Positions 1 to 9,621 are shown, numbered from the stretch's first letter. The stretch is 64,000 nucleotides of DNA from Bacteroides fragilis NCTC 9343 (GCF_000025985.1 NC_003228.3:5141141-5205140), one strand, 5' to 3'. Notes: generated from the sequence alone by a model not told the origin. Translations and numbers: made by a program.

Positions 1-688
1 TTATCCTATCTCTACCTTCTTGTGTGTTTGTGTCGGACACGGTCATCTCACCGGCTTCCAGGTTCAGTTTACTGGCCACCTGCCTGGCTCTACCTGCTTT
101 TCCACGAGCCGAAAGCCAACGTGGGCTCTCAGGCAATATACCCAATAACAACAGATAGGCCACACTAAAGAAGAACGGGAATCCCAACATCAGGCGCCAG
201 TTCCGCTCATAGTCCAGCAATATATAATCTACAATGTAAGCAATTAGAATTCCTATCACAATAGCCAACTGATTGTAGGAAACCAGTGTTCCCCTCAGCC
301 GGGCAGGAGATATTTCAGATATATAAATAGGTGCTACGGCAGAGATCACTCCGATACCCAGCCCGCATATCAGGCGAAAAACCAGCAGTGAAACCAAATT
401 ACCGGATAATGCGCAGCCCAAAGAAGAAACAATAAAAAAGACAGCTGACGAGAACATGACTTTCTGTCTGCCATAACGGTCGCTAAAACCTCCTCCCAGC
501 AAAGCACCGCAAAGGCAACCTACGGTCAGAATACTTACCACCAATCCCAAAGCCATATCATCCAACATAAATTGTTCCTGTAAAAAAGGAACGGCTCCGG
601 AAATACCTGCCATATTTAACCCTACAATCAATCCACCAAAAACGGTGATAAAAGTATATAGGAATAAAGGTTTGTTCTCTCTGTTCAT
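1..688 (-). CDS. Sugar porter family MFS transporter (partial, N-terminal 229 residues)
   Basis: Inner-membrane monosaccharide importer of the major facilitator superfamily. The reading frame is open from the ATG at 688 to the window edge, so the C-terminal half is missing. Visible are successive hydrophobic helices, the sugar-porter loop motif GGGFSDRYGRQK between TM2 and TM3, and PESPRW after TM6, both signatures of the sugar porter subfamily. It lies downstream of, and on the same strand as, a fructose-type hybrid sensor and a GH32 enzyme. By analogy with the B. thetaiotaomicron fructan locus, it probably carries the fructose released in the periplasm into the cytoplasm. The substrate is inferred from neighbours only; the family also takes glucose, xylose or arabinose. 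Confidence 0.9.
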   Translation of the reverse strand, partial: MNRENKPLFLYTFITVFGGLIVGLNMAGISGAVPFLQEQFMLDDMALGLVVSILTVGCLCGALLGGGFSDRYGRQKVMFSSAVFFIVSSLGCALSGNLVSLLVFRLICGLGIGVISAVAPIYISEISPARLRGTLVSYNQLAIVIGILIAYIVDYILLDYERNWRLMLGFPFFFSVAYLLLLGILPESPRWLSARGKAGRARQVASKLNLEAGEMTVSDTNTQEGRDRI

Positions 689-957
689 TTCGAATCTAAA
701 TTTATAGTAGTTATACGATGTGTGATTGTTGATGCAATGTTAGCCAGAATAGTCCGGAAGAGGTATAACACAGGAAACAAACGATATAAAGATAGTAACA
801 TCTGGCAGAAATAGTGAAAAGCTATCAATACGGTTACCTGAAGATGTAACGAGAAAGGTAACCGTTGTGATAAAGAGTTCTTCACTAGAATCTTTTCATC
901 GCAAATGACACAGATTAACCCAAGACATTATTAATAACACGGACCAGTTACTGTATT

Positions 958-3711
958 TCAGGTTGTCATCGCCTCCGATGGAGTAACTTTATAAAGCGTA
1001 CGGAAACATTTAGTGAAATAAGCAGGCGAGGTGAAACCGGTCATATAGGCCACCTCACTGATATTGTATTTCCGGCTTTTGAGTAAAAGCATTGCTTTGT
1101 TAAGTCGGTAATTCCGCAAATAGTCGGTAGGAGAAACACCGAACAGTGTTTTCATCTTCCTATAAAGGTGTACCCTCGACAATCCCAGATGCTCGCTCAA
1201 GTCCTCAATACTGAAATCGGAGTTTTCGTATTGTGTATCGACAATACTCAGCAGCTTATCCCTGAACAACTCGTCCACCTTCATCAGTTTGCATACCTCC
1301 ACATTGTCCATCGTACCGGCCTGAAGGTTCTTCATATAAATTTCCTTCATCTTCTGCCGTTCCGCTATAATGTTGATGATACGTATTTTCAGGAAATCAA
1401 TATTAAATGGCTTCGGAATGTATTCATCCGCTCCTTCGGCAATGCCGTAGATGCGCTGGCTGTCTTCGGACAAGGCTGTCAGCAGTATGATGGGGATATG
1501 GCTGAAAGCAAGATCGTTCTTCACCCGGTTAACCAACTGGAACCCATTCATACCGGGCATTAATACATCGCTCAGAATCAAGTGAAAAGCATCACCCTGT
1601 CCCAACAAGTCCAATGCTTCATTACCATTACCTGCCACTTCTACCTGAAAATTGGCGGACAGCTCTTTCCGTAAGCTATATCGTACATCGGGATCGTCTT
1701 CCACGACCAGGACATGGTAATCATAGGTTTTAGAAAGCATTTCGTTGACCACCGTCGTATCCACCTCCATATCGTGATAACTGAGATTGAAGCGATCGGT
1801 CTCTTCCAGTATATACTCGTGTGTATAGTGAGCGATATCTTTATAAAGCCGGACGCTGAATAAAGTATACTCTCCCGGTTGACTCTCTGCACGGATTTCA
1901 CCGTCATGCAGGTCGACATACTCTTTTGAAAGATTGAGTCCAATGCCAAAGCCTACTGTACCGAAAGTCTTATTACCGGTATAGAAGCGTTCAAACAGGT
2001 GTTCCATACTCTCTTTTGAAATTCCCCGCCCGTGATCCTCCACTTCCAGCAGGACAGTTTCCGCTTCACCGGTAATCCGGACAGAAATATCTCCCCCACT
2101 ATCCGAATATTTAAAGGCATTCGAAATGATATTTACCAACACCTGCTCTATCTTATTGACATCTATGTAAATGTTCAGTTCGTCAATATTGGTAGAGAAC
2201 CGGTAATGAATCTGCTTCTCTTCGGCAATACCGGTAAAGTAGTCGAAAACTTCCCTTACCATCCCGATCAAATCTACCTGACGCAAAATCAATTTCATCT
2301 TATCGTTGTCGATTCTTCGGAAATCGAGTATCTGGTTGACAATCCTGTAGAGCCGGTCTACATTCCGTTTCATCAAAGCCACGTCTTCTTGAATAGAAGG
2401 ATCGAGCTTGGAGTTCTTTATCAATTTATTGACCGGTCCAAGTATCAGTGTAAGAGGAGTACGGATTTCATGGGAGATATTGGTAAAAAATTGTAGTTTC
2501 TGGTTGGAGATATTCTCAATCTGGCTATTCTTGACAGCCAGTTCTTCTTTTTGAGCTTCTACAAGCTGATTTTTATCATGCAGTTCTTTATTCTTATTTT
2601 TAACCCGGAGGTTCATGTACATTACATATCCCAGCAAAGGGATAATGAGCAACATCAATGCCAAAATCAGGATAGTAGAGTTGCGCAGGAACTTGAAACG
2701 AGACAATAAATTATCTTCTTCCTGCTTCTGCCGGTTGATTCTTTTCTGGTAGTGGTTGAGTTGTTCGGACTGTGCCAAAATGGTCTTCGCATTCCCCCGA
2801 TTGATAATGGCAGTGTTCAATACATAGTTTTTCTTCACCTTTTCTCCATTAATAATCTGCATGGCCACCTGAATGGAAATAGCACCTCCGGTAGGGTACT
2901 GGAACGAGGCTTCCAACTTCTCATCGGCTACGGCTTGCAATCCGGCACCGTCACCATATACCCCGTCGATACCTATAAACCGGATACGTTTGCCGGACAC
3001 GGAATCACGCTTCATGATGACGTCCCGGGCAGCAAGCGCCATCACGTCGTTGTGGGCATAGACCAGATCGATGTCGGCAAAAGTAGCTAACCTGTTGACA
3101 GCGTCATAAGCACTGTTATAATGCCATTTTCCAAAAACCTGAGTCACCTGAAAATTCTTATCACTACGAAGATGATCGATAAATCCATCATGACGCTCCA
3201 TAGCAGGCGACGAACCTTCCAGTCCCCATATCTCGAGTATTTTGGAGTTGGGGGGCAATTGTCCGTTAATGTATTCACCAATGGCAGAACCAATGTTGTA
3301 ATTATTGGCACCGATAGAGACCGTATATTCATCCGATTGTATCTTACGGTCGTGAATAATGGTAGGAATACCTTTCCGATAAGCTTCTACAGCCACATCG
3401 GTAATGGGAACAGCCTCGTTAGGCGAAATGATGAGTACATCCACGTTCTGGGAAATCAATTTCCGAATCTGAGATACCTGTCTGCTGCTGTTGTCCATAG
3501 CATTATATACCACCAACTCTACGTTGCGGTAATTGGAGGCCTCAATCTGCATTTCGAGCAATACGGCTTCGCGCCAGGAATCGGAGGTACACTGAGAAAA
3601 ACCAATGACGTACTTTTTGTCTCCTTCCTCTTTGGGTTGGCAAGAGGACAAGAATATAGATAAACCTGCAAAAAGCAGAAAGGCCAGTCGGAATAGATTT
3701 GTGTTTTTCAT
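958..3711 (-). CDS. Hybrid two-component sensor/regulator with periplasmic sugar-binding domain (BT1754-like)
   Basis: One-protein signalling system of 917 residues that senses a periplasmic sugar and activates fructan-use genes. Domain order: N-terminal signal with a lipobox-like LSSC at residue 24; type I periplasmic-binding-protein fold (about 33-312); one transmembrane helix (about 345-367); a coiled linker; HisKA with SHEIRTPL and His414; HATPase with N and G boxes (about 520-620); receiver domain with EDD at 671-673, likely phospho-acceptor Asp715 and Lys767; and a C-terminal AraC-type helix-turn-helix (about 815-917). In B. thetaiotaomicron the regulator with this fusion (BT1754) binds fructose directly. 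The GH32 gene just upstream on the same strand supports the same ligand, but that is inference. Confidence 0.95.
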   Translation of the reverse strand: MKNTNLFRLAFLLFAGLSIFLSSCQPKEEGDKKYVIGFSQCTSDSWREAVLLEMQIEASNYRNVELVVYNAMDNSSRQVSQIRKLISQNVDVLIISPNEAVPITDVAVEAYRKGIPTIIHDRKIQSDEYTVSIGANNYNIGSAIGEYINGQLPPNSKILEIWGLEGSSPAMERHDGFIDHLRSDKNFQVTQVFGKWHYNSAYDAVNRLATFADIDLVYAHNDVMALAARDVIMKRDSVSGKRIRFIGIDGVYGDGAGLQAVADEKLEASFQYPTGGAISIQVAMQIINGEKVKKNYVLNTAIINRGNAKTILAQSEQLNHYQKRINRQKQEEDNLLSRFKFLRNSTILILALMLLIIPLLGYVMYMNLRVKNKNKELHDKNQLVEAQKEELAVKNSQIENISNQKLQFFTNISHEIRTPLTLILGPVNKLIKNSKLDPSIQEDVALMKRNVDRLYRIVNQILDFRRIDNDKMKLILRQVDLIGMVREVFDYFTGIAEEKQIHYRFSTNIDELNIYIDVNKIEQVLVNIISNAFKYSDSGGDISVRITGEAETVLLEVEDHGRGISKESMEHLFERFYTGNKTFGTVGFGIGLNLSKEYVDLHDGEIRAESQPGEYTLFSVRLYKDIAHYTHEYILEETDRFNLSYHDMEVDTTVVNEMLSKTYDYHVLVVEDDPDVRYSLRKELSANFQVEVAGNGNEALDLLGQGDAFHLILSDVLMPGMNGFQLVNRVKNDLAFSHIPIILLTALSEDSQRIYGIAEGADEYIPKPFNIDFLKIRIINIIAERQKMKEIYMKNLQAGTMDNVEVCKLMKVDELFRDKLLSIVDTQYENSDFSIEDLSEHLGLSRVHLYRKMKTLFGVSPTDYLRNYRLNKAMLLLKSRKYNISEVAYMTGFTSPAYFTKCFRTLYKVTPSEAMTT

Positions 3712-3805
3712 GTTGCATTTTCCTTAATAATACATATATAAGACGTCCTGAAGCAAAGAAACAGGACGCCTTTTCCGGAAAAAATGAACGACAAGGTGTA
3801 TCGGG

Positions 3806-3828
3806 ACTCTGTGCCACTCTGTGGTGAA
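3806..3828. repeat. Half copy of the CACAGAGT-type interspersed repeat
   Basis: The 163-base space between the GH32 gene and the hybrid sensor contains ACTCTGTGCCACTCTGTGG followed by TGAAC. This is the same word set that forms the long inverted repeats near 37.6 kb and 50.3 kb. Only one arm is present here, so it cannot form the full hairpin seen at those sites. Confidence 0.6.
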
Positions 3829-3874
3829 CGATGACACGCCTCTGCCTACATCTTCCCCTTTCTATCCGTCGACT

Positions 3875-5521
3875 TTACCAGATAGACTTTACCGAGAACA
3901 CTTCCAGGTTCTTAACTTCTATGTTGTTACCCCAGAAATGGAGCCCTTCACGATTGCCCTCACGCGGACTGCGCTTCATCGAATACGAATAGGCTCCCCC
4001 GTCAATAAAGACTTCGATGGAAGTGCGATCAATGTAGATGTCGGCTGTCAATTCCATGCTGGTGCGGTCGTCAGGTGAGTAGAACACTCCATTGATCAGG
4101 TTGGAGTTCATGTCATAGTCCACCAGAGGCTGACCGTAAAGATTCAGTCCGGCACTGGTAGCATGTGACAGTTTGATAGTTGTTCTGATCCGCAAACAAT
4201 CCTTACCGGAGAACGCCTGTAAGCGTTGATTGGCCGCATCAGAGCTAAGTGAAGTCCAGTTTCCTACAGGCTGGAACAGTTGCTCGGTCTCTCTGACAGG
4301 CACACTAAACAGACGAACTCCCTTTGAGGTAGTGCGGAGTGTCAGTTCGTTGGGCAGCAACATCATTCCATTGAACGGCATACCGTCATGTGAGATTCGT
4401 CCCCATCCTATTTGTATGCGACGTCCGTCACCGGCAGGTATGTTACTATAAGTCTGGGCAGCATACATGCTTCCGGTATAATAATAGTATTTGCCGGCTT
4501 CCGGGGTAAACGTCTGTCCATCGAATGAGCCCAGCATATAGGTACCGGAAGCTCCGTACATCACCCATTTAGTGTGATTCTTATCGCCATCTACCGGTAA
4601 TTCAAACAATTCCGGGCATTCCCAGAATCCGGTTACATGACTCTTATATTCCCAATTCTTCAGGTCGGCAGAATTATAAATCGAGTGTCCGTCCCGTTCA
4701 TTAAGTACCATCACCCAATGTTTGCCGGGAGCATACCAGAAGACCTTCGGGTCGCGTGTATCCTTACTGTTCCATTTCGCTTTCGAGTCTATCACCGGGT
4801 TACCTTCATACTTGGTAAACGTACGTCCTTTATCGAGACTGTAAGCGATACACTGCCGCTGTTTCTCCGGATTATCCACTGTATAGGCAGCTACCAATGC
4901 CGGTTCGTTTTTCTTATTGAATCCGGCGGTATTATCATAATCGATCACGGCCGAACCGGAAAAAATAGTTCCCAGCTCATCGGGATGCAGAGCATCCGGC
5001 AGTTCCTCCCAATGTACCAGATCACGGCTCACGGCATGTCCCCAATGCATATTTTCCCATTCCCGTTCATAAGGGTTGTGCTGATAGAAAAGATGGTATT
5101 CACCTTCGTAAAAAACCAGTCCGTTAGGGTCGTTGATCCATCCCCGGCGAGTGGTGAAATGAAATTGCGGACGGTTTTTTTCTGCATACAAGCTATCTTG
5201 CCCCGCAATCACATCGTCCTGATAGATTTTCTCCAATCCGGCAGACTCCCCTTCATAGCTGATGCGAAGTGTCTTTCCTTTCCAGGAAGAGACATCGCAG
5301 AATACCCAGTAGTCGGGTTTCTCGTCAGCCAGACGGATTACGAAGTTACGTTCCGGAGTACCTTTTACCTCGAATGTCATTTTCTTCCGGTCCACTTGGT
5401 GGGAAACAGGAAGGTTGATATACTTCTTCGTTATCTTCAGCGTAACGTCGCCGGCAAATGAAGCAAACAGGTTACCGGCAAGCAGCGTTGCGGTAAAAAA
5501 TAATTTTGTAGTCAAATGCAT
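3875..5521 (-). CDS. GH32 fructan hydrolase (levanase/inulinase/invertase family)
   Basis: Hydrolyses beta-fructosidic bonds in fructans or sucrose to release fructose. The protein has 548 residues with an N-terminal signal peptide (cleavage near residue 23), so it is exported. The GH32 catalytic triad is intact: nucleophile Asp131 in WINDPNG, transition-state Asp257 in RDP, and acid/base Glu301 in ECP. About 110 residues precede the five-bladed propeller, a beta-rich extension common in Bacteroides GH32 enzymes, and a C-terminal beta-sandwich follows (from about residue 400). The start has a hydrophobic signal immediately after ATG. No lipobox is evident, so a periplasmic location is more likely than surface anchoring. 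Linkage preference (beta-2,1 or beta-2,6) cannot be read from sequence. Confidence 0.95.
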   Translation of the reverse strand: MHLTTKLFFTATLLAGNLFASFAGDVTLKITKKYINLPVSHQVDRKKMTFEVKGTPERNFVIRLADEKPDYWVFCDVSSWKGKTLRISYEGESAGLEKIYQDDVIAGQDSLYAEKNRPQFHFTTRRGWINDPNGLVFYEGEYHLFYQHNPYEREWENMHWGHAVSRDLVHWEELPDALHPDELGTIFSGSAVIDYDNTAGFNKKNEPALVAAYTVDNPEKQRQCIAYSLDKGRTFTKYEGNPVIDSKAKWNSKDTRDPKVFWYAPGKHWVMVLNERDGHSIYNSADLKNWEYKSHVTGFWECPELFELPVDGDKNHTKWVMYGASGTYMLGSFDGQTFTPEAGKYYYYTGSMYAAQTYSNIPAGDGRRIQIGWGRISHDGMPFNGMMLLPNELTLRTTSKGVRLFSVPVRETEQLFQPVGNWTSLSSDAANQRLQAFSGKDCLRIRTTIKLSHATSAGLNLYGQPLVDYDMNSNLINGVFYSPDDRTSMELTADIYIDRTSIEVFIDGGAYSYSMKRSPREGNREGLHFWGNNIEVKNLEVFSVKSIW

Positions 5522-5590
5522 AGTTTTATTTTGTTAGTTAATAATGGAAAACCTGAGTGCAAGTTTACGGATTTTTTCAGGGATATGCTA

Positions 5591-5681
5591 TCACTCAGCG
5601 TACAAAACGTATCACGCAAGTTACTTCAAGGGGGGACTTTACGGTAACATGGATGTAACGAGTTTGTCACTCAGCGTTCAA
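5591..5681. promoter_or_regulatory. Two direct repeats of TCACTCAGCGTnCAAA in the GH32/TonB receptor divergent region
   Basis: TCACTCAGCGTACAAA starts at 5591 and TCACTCAGCGTTCAAA at 5667, 76 bases apart (about seven helical turns). They lie in the 229-base region between the divergent GH32 and TonB receptor genes, upstream of the candidate -7 box at 5714. Paired, in-phase direct repeats suggest binding sites for a response regulator or AraC-type protein. The regulator is unknown. Confidence 0.45.
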
Positions 5682-5713
5682 ACGATCGTAAAGGGCACGA
5701 AATCTTACTCCTC

Positions 5714-5721
5714 TACTTTTG
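5714..5721 (+). promoter_or_regulatory. Candidate -7 box for the TonB receptor/phosphatase unit
   Basis: TACTTTTG matches the Bacteroides -7 consensus TAnnTTTG, 29 bases before the ATG of the TonB-dependent receptor. No TTTG is found at the usual -33 distance, as expected of a promoter that needs an activator. The upstream direct repeats could supply that. Confidence 0.45.
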
Positions 5722-5750
5722 CATCAAATTATTAACGCATACTAAAAAAC

Positions 5751-8513
5751 ATGAAACGAGTTCTGAAGCTAGTATCATCCATTCTTTTATTATCAGTCAT
5801 GGGCGGTCATCTCTACGCCGACGAAAAAGCAAACGTAGTAAAACAAGGTACGATCCGGGGACGTATCATCGACACTTCCAAACAAACACTACCGGGTGCC
5901 TCGATCTACATCGAGAACCTGAAGACAGGAGTTATCAGTGACGTAAACGGTTTCTATACCTTCGCCAACCTCAACCCGGGGACTTATACGGTAAAAGTAA
6001 CTTATGTGGGATATGCCCCCGTAGAAATGAAAATAACCATTCCCGAAGGCAAGACACTCGAAAGAGATGTCATACTGAACGAAGGAGTCGAATTGCAGGA
6101 AATTGTAATAGGCGGTGCCTTTCAGGGACAGCGCCGTGCCATCAACTCACAAAAGAGCAGTCTGGGCATCAAAAATGTAGTTTCTGCCGACCAGGTAGGC
6201 AAGTTTCCGGATTCAAACATCGGAGATGCACTGAAACGTATTTCGGGTATCAATGTACAGTATGATCAGGGTGAAGCCCGTTTCGGACAGGTACGCGGTA
6301 CATCGGCGGACCTCAGTTCGGTCACCATCAACGGCAACCGCATTCCTTCGGCCGAAGGGGATACACGCAACGTACAACTTGACCTGATTCCGGCCGATAT
6401 GATTCAGACCATCGAAGTCAGTAAAGTGGTAACTTCGGATATGGATGCCGATGCCATCGGCGGATCTATCAATCTGGTCACCAAGAATTCACCCTATAAA
6501 CGGACGCTGACAGCTACTGCCGGTTCGGGCTACAACTGGATCAGCGAGAAAGCACAGTTGAATCTGGGACTGACTTATGGCGACCGTTTCTTTAACGACA
6601 AACTGGGGGTCATGTTATCGGCTTCCTATCAGAATGCCCCATCGGGTTCCTACGATACCGAGTTTCTTTGGGAGAAAGACGACAAAGGAAACGTATATAT
6701 CAACGACTACCAAATACGCCGGTACTATGTAACCCGTGAACGCCAAAGCTATTCGGCAGCCTTGGACTGGGATATCAGCGAAAACCACAAATTGATGTTT
6801 AAAGGAATTTTCAATAACCGGAACGACTGGGAGAACCGATACCGCACTACTCTGAAAGATATGGATGAAGAGGGAAAAGCAACTGTACGCGTACAGACTA
6901 AAGCCGGTACGCCGGACAATCGCAACGCCCGCCTGGAACGCCAACGCACGATGGACTTCACATTGGGAGGCGAGCATCTGTTCGGACCGGTGTCTATGGA
7001 TTGGAATGCCAGTTACGCCAAAGCAACAGAGGAGCGTCCGAACGAACGTTACATTGATTTCCAACTGAAGAAACAGCAATTCGACATGGATCTGAGCAAC
7101 GAACGCGAACCGCTGGCTACACCAAAGTCCGGTTCTACAATGACACTGAACAAAGATTTCGGCCTGAAGGAACTCACCGAACAACAGGAAGACATCAAGG
7201 AAAAAGACCTGAAATTCTCCATGAACTTCAAACTCCCCTTCCGGAACGGAAACAAACTGAAATTCGGTGCCAAGGTGGTACGCAAAACCAAAGATAAAGA
7301 GGTAGACTTTTATGAATACACTCCGAAAGATGAAGAGGCATTCATGACCAACAGCCTGCAGAACACGGTAGATCAAACCAACAAAAACTTCATGCCGGAC
7401 CATAAATATCAGGCAGGCATTTACGCCGACAAACAATATGTAGGTTCACTGGACCTGAACAATCCCTCCCTCTTTGACAAAGAACAGGTGCAGGAAGAGT
7501 TAGCCGGTAACTTCGAAGCACGTGAAACCGTAAGTTCGGGCTACATCCGTTTCGACCAGAAGCTCACGGACAACGTAGAACTGATGACCGGGCTCCGCAT
7601 CGAAAACACCAGCCTCAGCTATACCGGACGCACGTATGACGACGAAACAGACCAAACCTCGAAGACTGCCCGAGAAACGAACAGTTACATCAACTTCCTC
7701 CCGTCACTCCTCATGAAATGGAATGTAAACGAGGATTTCAAAGTACGCGGTTCGTTTACTCAGACATTGTCACGTCCGAAGTATTCTGCCCTGGTACCCA
7801 GTGTCAACATCAAACGTTCGGATAACGAAGTGACAGTGGGTAATCCCGGCCTGAAACCTACTCTTTCTTATAACTTCGACCTGAGTGCGGATTATTATTT
7901 CAAAAGTATCGGTCTGGTCAGCGCAGGAGTATTCTATAAGAAAATAGACGATTTCATTGTCAACCAAGTGTCTACAAACTACGAATACAACGGCAACCTA
8001 TACAACCGCTTTATCCAGCCCAAGAATGCGGGTAATGCCAATCTGATAGGTATGGAACTCTCTTACCAGCGTGATTTCGGATTTATCGCTCCTGCCCTGA
8101 AATGTATCGGTTTTTATGGCACTTACACCTTCACTCACTCCCGTGTGGAAGACTTCAACTTCGAAGGACGCGAAAATGAAAAGGATCTGAGCCTGCCGGG
8201 TTCTCCGAAGCATACAGCCAATGCATCGCTCTATTTTGAGAAAAATGGACTGAACCTCCGCCTGAGCTACAACTTTGCATCGGCCTTCATCGATGAAATG
8301 GGTGAAGACACCTTTCACGACCGCTATTACGACCGCGTGAACTATCTGGACGTAAACGCCAGTTACACTTTTGCGAAACACTACACCCTCTATGCCGAAG
8401 CAAACAACCTGCTGAACCAACCCCTCCGCTATTATCAGGGGACTCAGGACCGCACCATGCAGGCTGAATACTACGGTGTAAAGATTAATGCCGGATTTAA
8501 GATCAACTTTTAA
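5751..8513 (+). CDS. TonB-dependent outer-membrane receptor with carboxypeptidase-like N-terminal domain
   Basis: Energised outer-membrane importer of 920 residues. Signal peptide (1-23), a CarboxypepD_reg-like beta domain (about 33-118, with LPGASIYIENL and GFYTFANLNPG), a plug domain (about 135-250, including DALKRISGINV and GGSINLVTK), then a beta barrel ending in a terminal aromatic-rich strand (GVKINAGFKINF). The plug resembles the TonB-Xanth-Caul type rather than classical SusC, and no SusD partner follows. The next gene encodes a secreted phosphatase, so the imported substrate may be a phosphorylated compound or its product. That is inference from context; the ligand is not readable from the sequence. 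Confidence 0.9.
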   Translation: MKRVLKLVSSILLLSVMGGHLYADEKANVVKQGTIRGRIIDTSKQTLPGASIYIENLKTGVISDVNGFYTFANLNPGTYTVKVTYVGYAPVEMKITIPEGKTLERDVILNEGVELQEIVIGGAFQGQRRAINSQKSSLGIKNVVSADQVGKFPDSNIGDALKRISGINVQYDQGEARFGQVRGTSADLSSVTINGNRIPSAEGDTRNVQLDLIPADMIQTIEVSKVVTSDMDADAIGGSINLVTKNSPYKRTLTATAGSGYNWISEKAQLNLGLTYGDRFFNDKLGVMLSASYQNAPSGSYDTEFLWEKDDKGNVYINDYQIRRYYVTRERQSYSAALDWDISENHKLMFKGIFNNRNDWENRYRTTLKDMDEEGKATVRVQTKAGTPDNRNARLERQRTMDFTLGGEHLFGPVSMDWNASYAKATEERPNERYIDFQLKKQQFDMDLSNEREPLATPKSGSTMTLNKDFGLKELTEQQEDIKEKDLKFSMNFKLPFRNGNKLKFGAKVVRKTKDKEVDFYEYTPKDEEAFMTNSLQNTVDQTNKNFMPDHKYQAGIYADKQYVGSLDLNNPSLFDKEQVQEELAGNFEARETVSSGYIRFDQKLTDNVELMTGLRIENTSLSYTGRTYDDETDQTSKTARETNSYINFLPSLLMKWNVNEDFKVRGSFTQTLSRPKYSALVPSVNIKRSDNEVTVGNPGLKPTLSYNFDLSADYYFKSIGLVSAGVFYKKIDDFIVNQVSTNYEYNGNLYNRFIQPKNAGNANLIGMELSYQRDFGFIAPALKCIGFYGTYTFTHSRVEDFNFEGRENEKDLSLPGSPKHTANASLYFEKNGLNLRLSYNFASAFIDEMGEDTFHDRYYDRVNYLDVNASYTFAKHYTLYAEANNLLNQPLRYYQGTQDRTMQAEYYGVKINAGFKINF

Positions 8514-8534
8514 CCGGCTATCAGAGGAGGTTGA

Positions 8535-8576
8535 ACCCACGGTGCACCGCCGATCAGAAAACGCTGCACCGTGGGT
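8535..8576 (+). terminator. Intra-unit hairpin between receptor and phosphatase genes
   Basis: ACCCACGGTGCA (8535-8546) and TGCACCGTGGGT (8565-8576) form a perfect 12-bp stem with an 18-base loop in the 144-base gap. There is no T-run, so it is not a classical intrinsic terminator. It may stabilise the upstream mRNA or attenuate transcription into the phosphatase gene. Confidence 0.6.
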
Positions 8577-8657
8577 CTGAGATCAAAACCGTCTTCTCGC
8601 ATCACTGACGAAAAAACGTATTCAATTCATCAATAATCAATATAAAAATTCATATTT

Positions 8658-9590
8658 ATGAAATTAAAAAACTTACTGATACTACTGTTTATCTCCATTG
8701 TCGCAACCGCTTCGGCCCAGCTCAAGGATTACTCTATGTTTGACAAGAAGTTTAACTTCTACATTGCTAACGACCTGGGACGTAACGGCTACTACGATCA
8801 AAAGCCGATTGCCGAATTAATGGGAACTATGGGTGAGGAAATAGGACCGGAATTTGTGCTGGCTGCCGGAGATGTCCATCATTTCGAAGGAGTACGCAGC
8901 GTGAACGACCCGCTCTGGATGACCAACTTTGAACTGATTTACAGTCACCCGGAACTCATGATCGACTGGTATCCCGTACTGGGAAACCACGAATACCGGG
9001 GCAACACACAAGCTGTACTGGACTACAGCGGAGTGAGCCGCCGCTGGACCATGCCTGCCCGTTACTACACCAAGACATTCGAAGAAAAAGGAGCCACCGT
9101 CCGCATCGTCTGGATAGATACTGCTCCTTTGATCGATAAATACCGTAACGAAAGCGCAACCTATCCCGATGCATGTCATCAGGATATGAACGGACAGTTG
9201 GCCTGGCTGGACTCGGTGCTGACTGTTGCCAAAGAAGACTGGGTGATCGTTGCCGGGCATCATCCGATCTATGCCGAAACCCCGAAAGACCAGAGCGAAC
9301 GCAGCGACTTACAGAGCCGCCTCGATCCTATTCTGAGAAAGCATAAAGTAGATATGTACATTTGCGGACATATCCACAACTTCCAACACATCCGCGTACC
9401 GGGAAGCGACATCGACTATATCGTAAACTCTGCCGGATCACTGGCACGCAAGGTGAAACCGATTGAGGGAACTCAGTTCTGCAGCCCCGAACCTGGCTTC
9501 TCAGTCTGCTCCATTGATAAACAGGAACTGAACCTGCGGATGATCGATAAAAAAGGGAATATACTTTATACGGTAACCCGGAAAAAATAA
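8658..9590 (+). CDS. Secreted metallophosphoesterase, purple acid phosphatase/TRAP-like
   Basis: Predicted phosphomonoesterase of 310 residues with a signal peptide (cleavage after about residue 20). Dimetal site motifs in order: NDLG with Asp39, GD at 71-72, GNHE at 109-112, GHH at 200-202 and GHIH at 237-240, as in tartrate-resistant acid phosphatases. In those enzymes an iron-binding Tyr sits three residues after the GD Asp; here that position is His75, so the charge-transfer Tyr appears to be replaced. It follows the TonB receptor gene and may be co-transcribed with it, releasing phosphate or dephosphorylating the receptor's substrate outside the cytoplasm. The substrate is unknown. Confidence 0.88.
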   Translation: MKLKNLLILLFISIVATASAQLKDYSMFDKKFNFYIANDLGRNGYYDQKPIAELMGTMGEEIGPEFVLAAGDVHHFEGVRSVNDPLWMTNFELIYSHPELMIDWYPVLGNHEYRGNTQAVLDYSGVSRRWTMPARYYTKTFEEKGATVRIVWIDTAPLIDKYRNESATYPDACHQDMNGQLAWLDSVLTVAKEDWVIVAGHHPIYAETPKDQSERSDLQSRLDPILRKHKVDMYICGHIHNFQHIRVPGSDIDYIVNSAGSLARKVKPIEGTQFCSPEPGFSVCSIDKQELNLRMIDKKGNILYTVTRKK

Positions 9591-9621
9591 ATCACTCTCT
9601 TGAAAAATGCACAATTTTGAA

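Noticed and set aside
4637..5461. 274-residue antisense open frame over the GH32 gene
   Set aside because: The minus-strand frame has the full GH32 catalytic triad; the plus-strand frame is a shadow.
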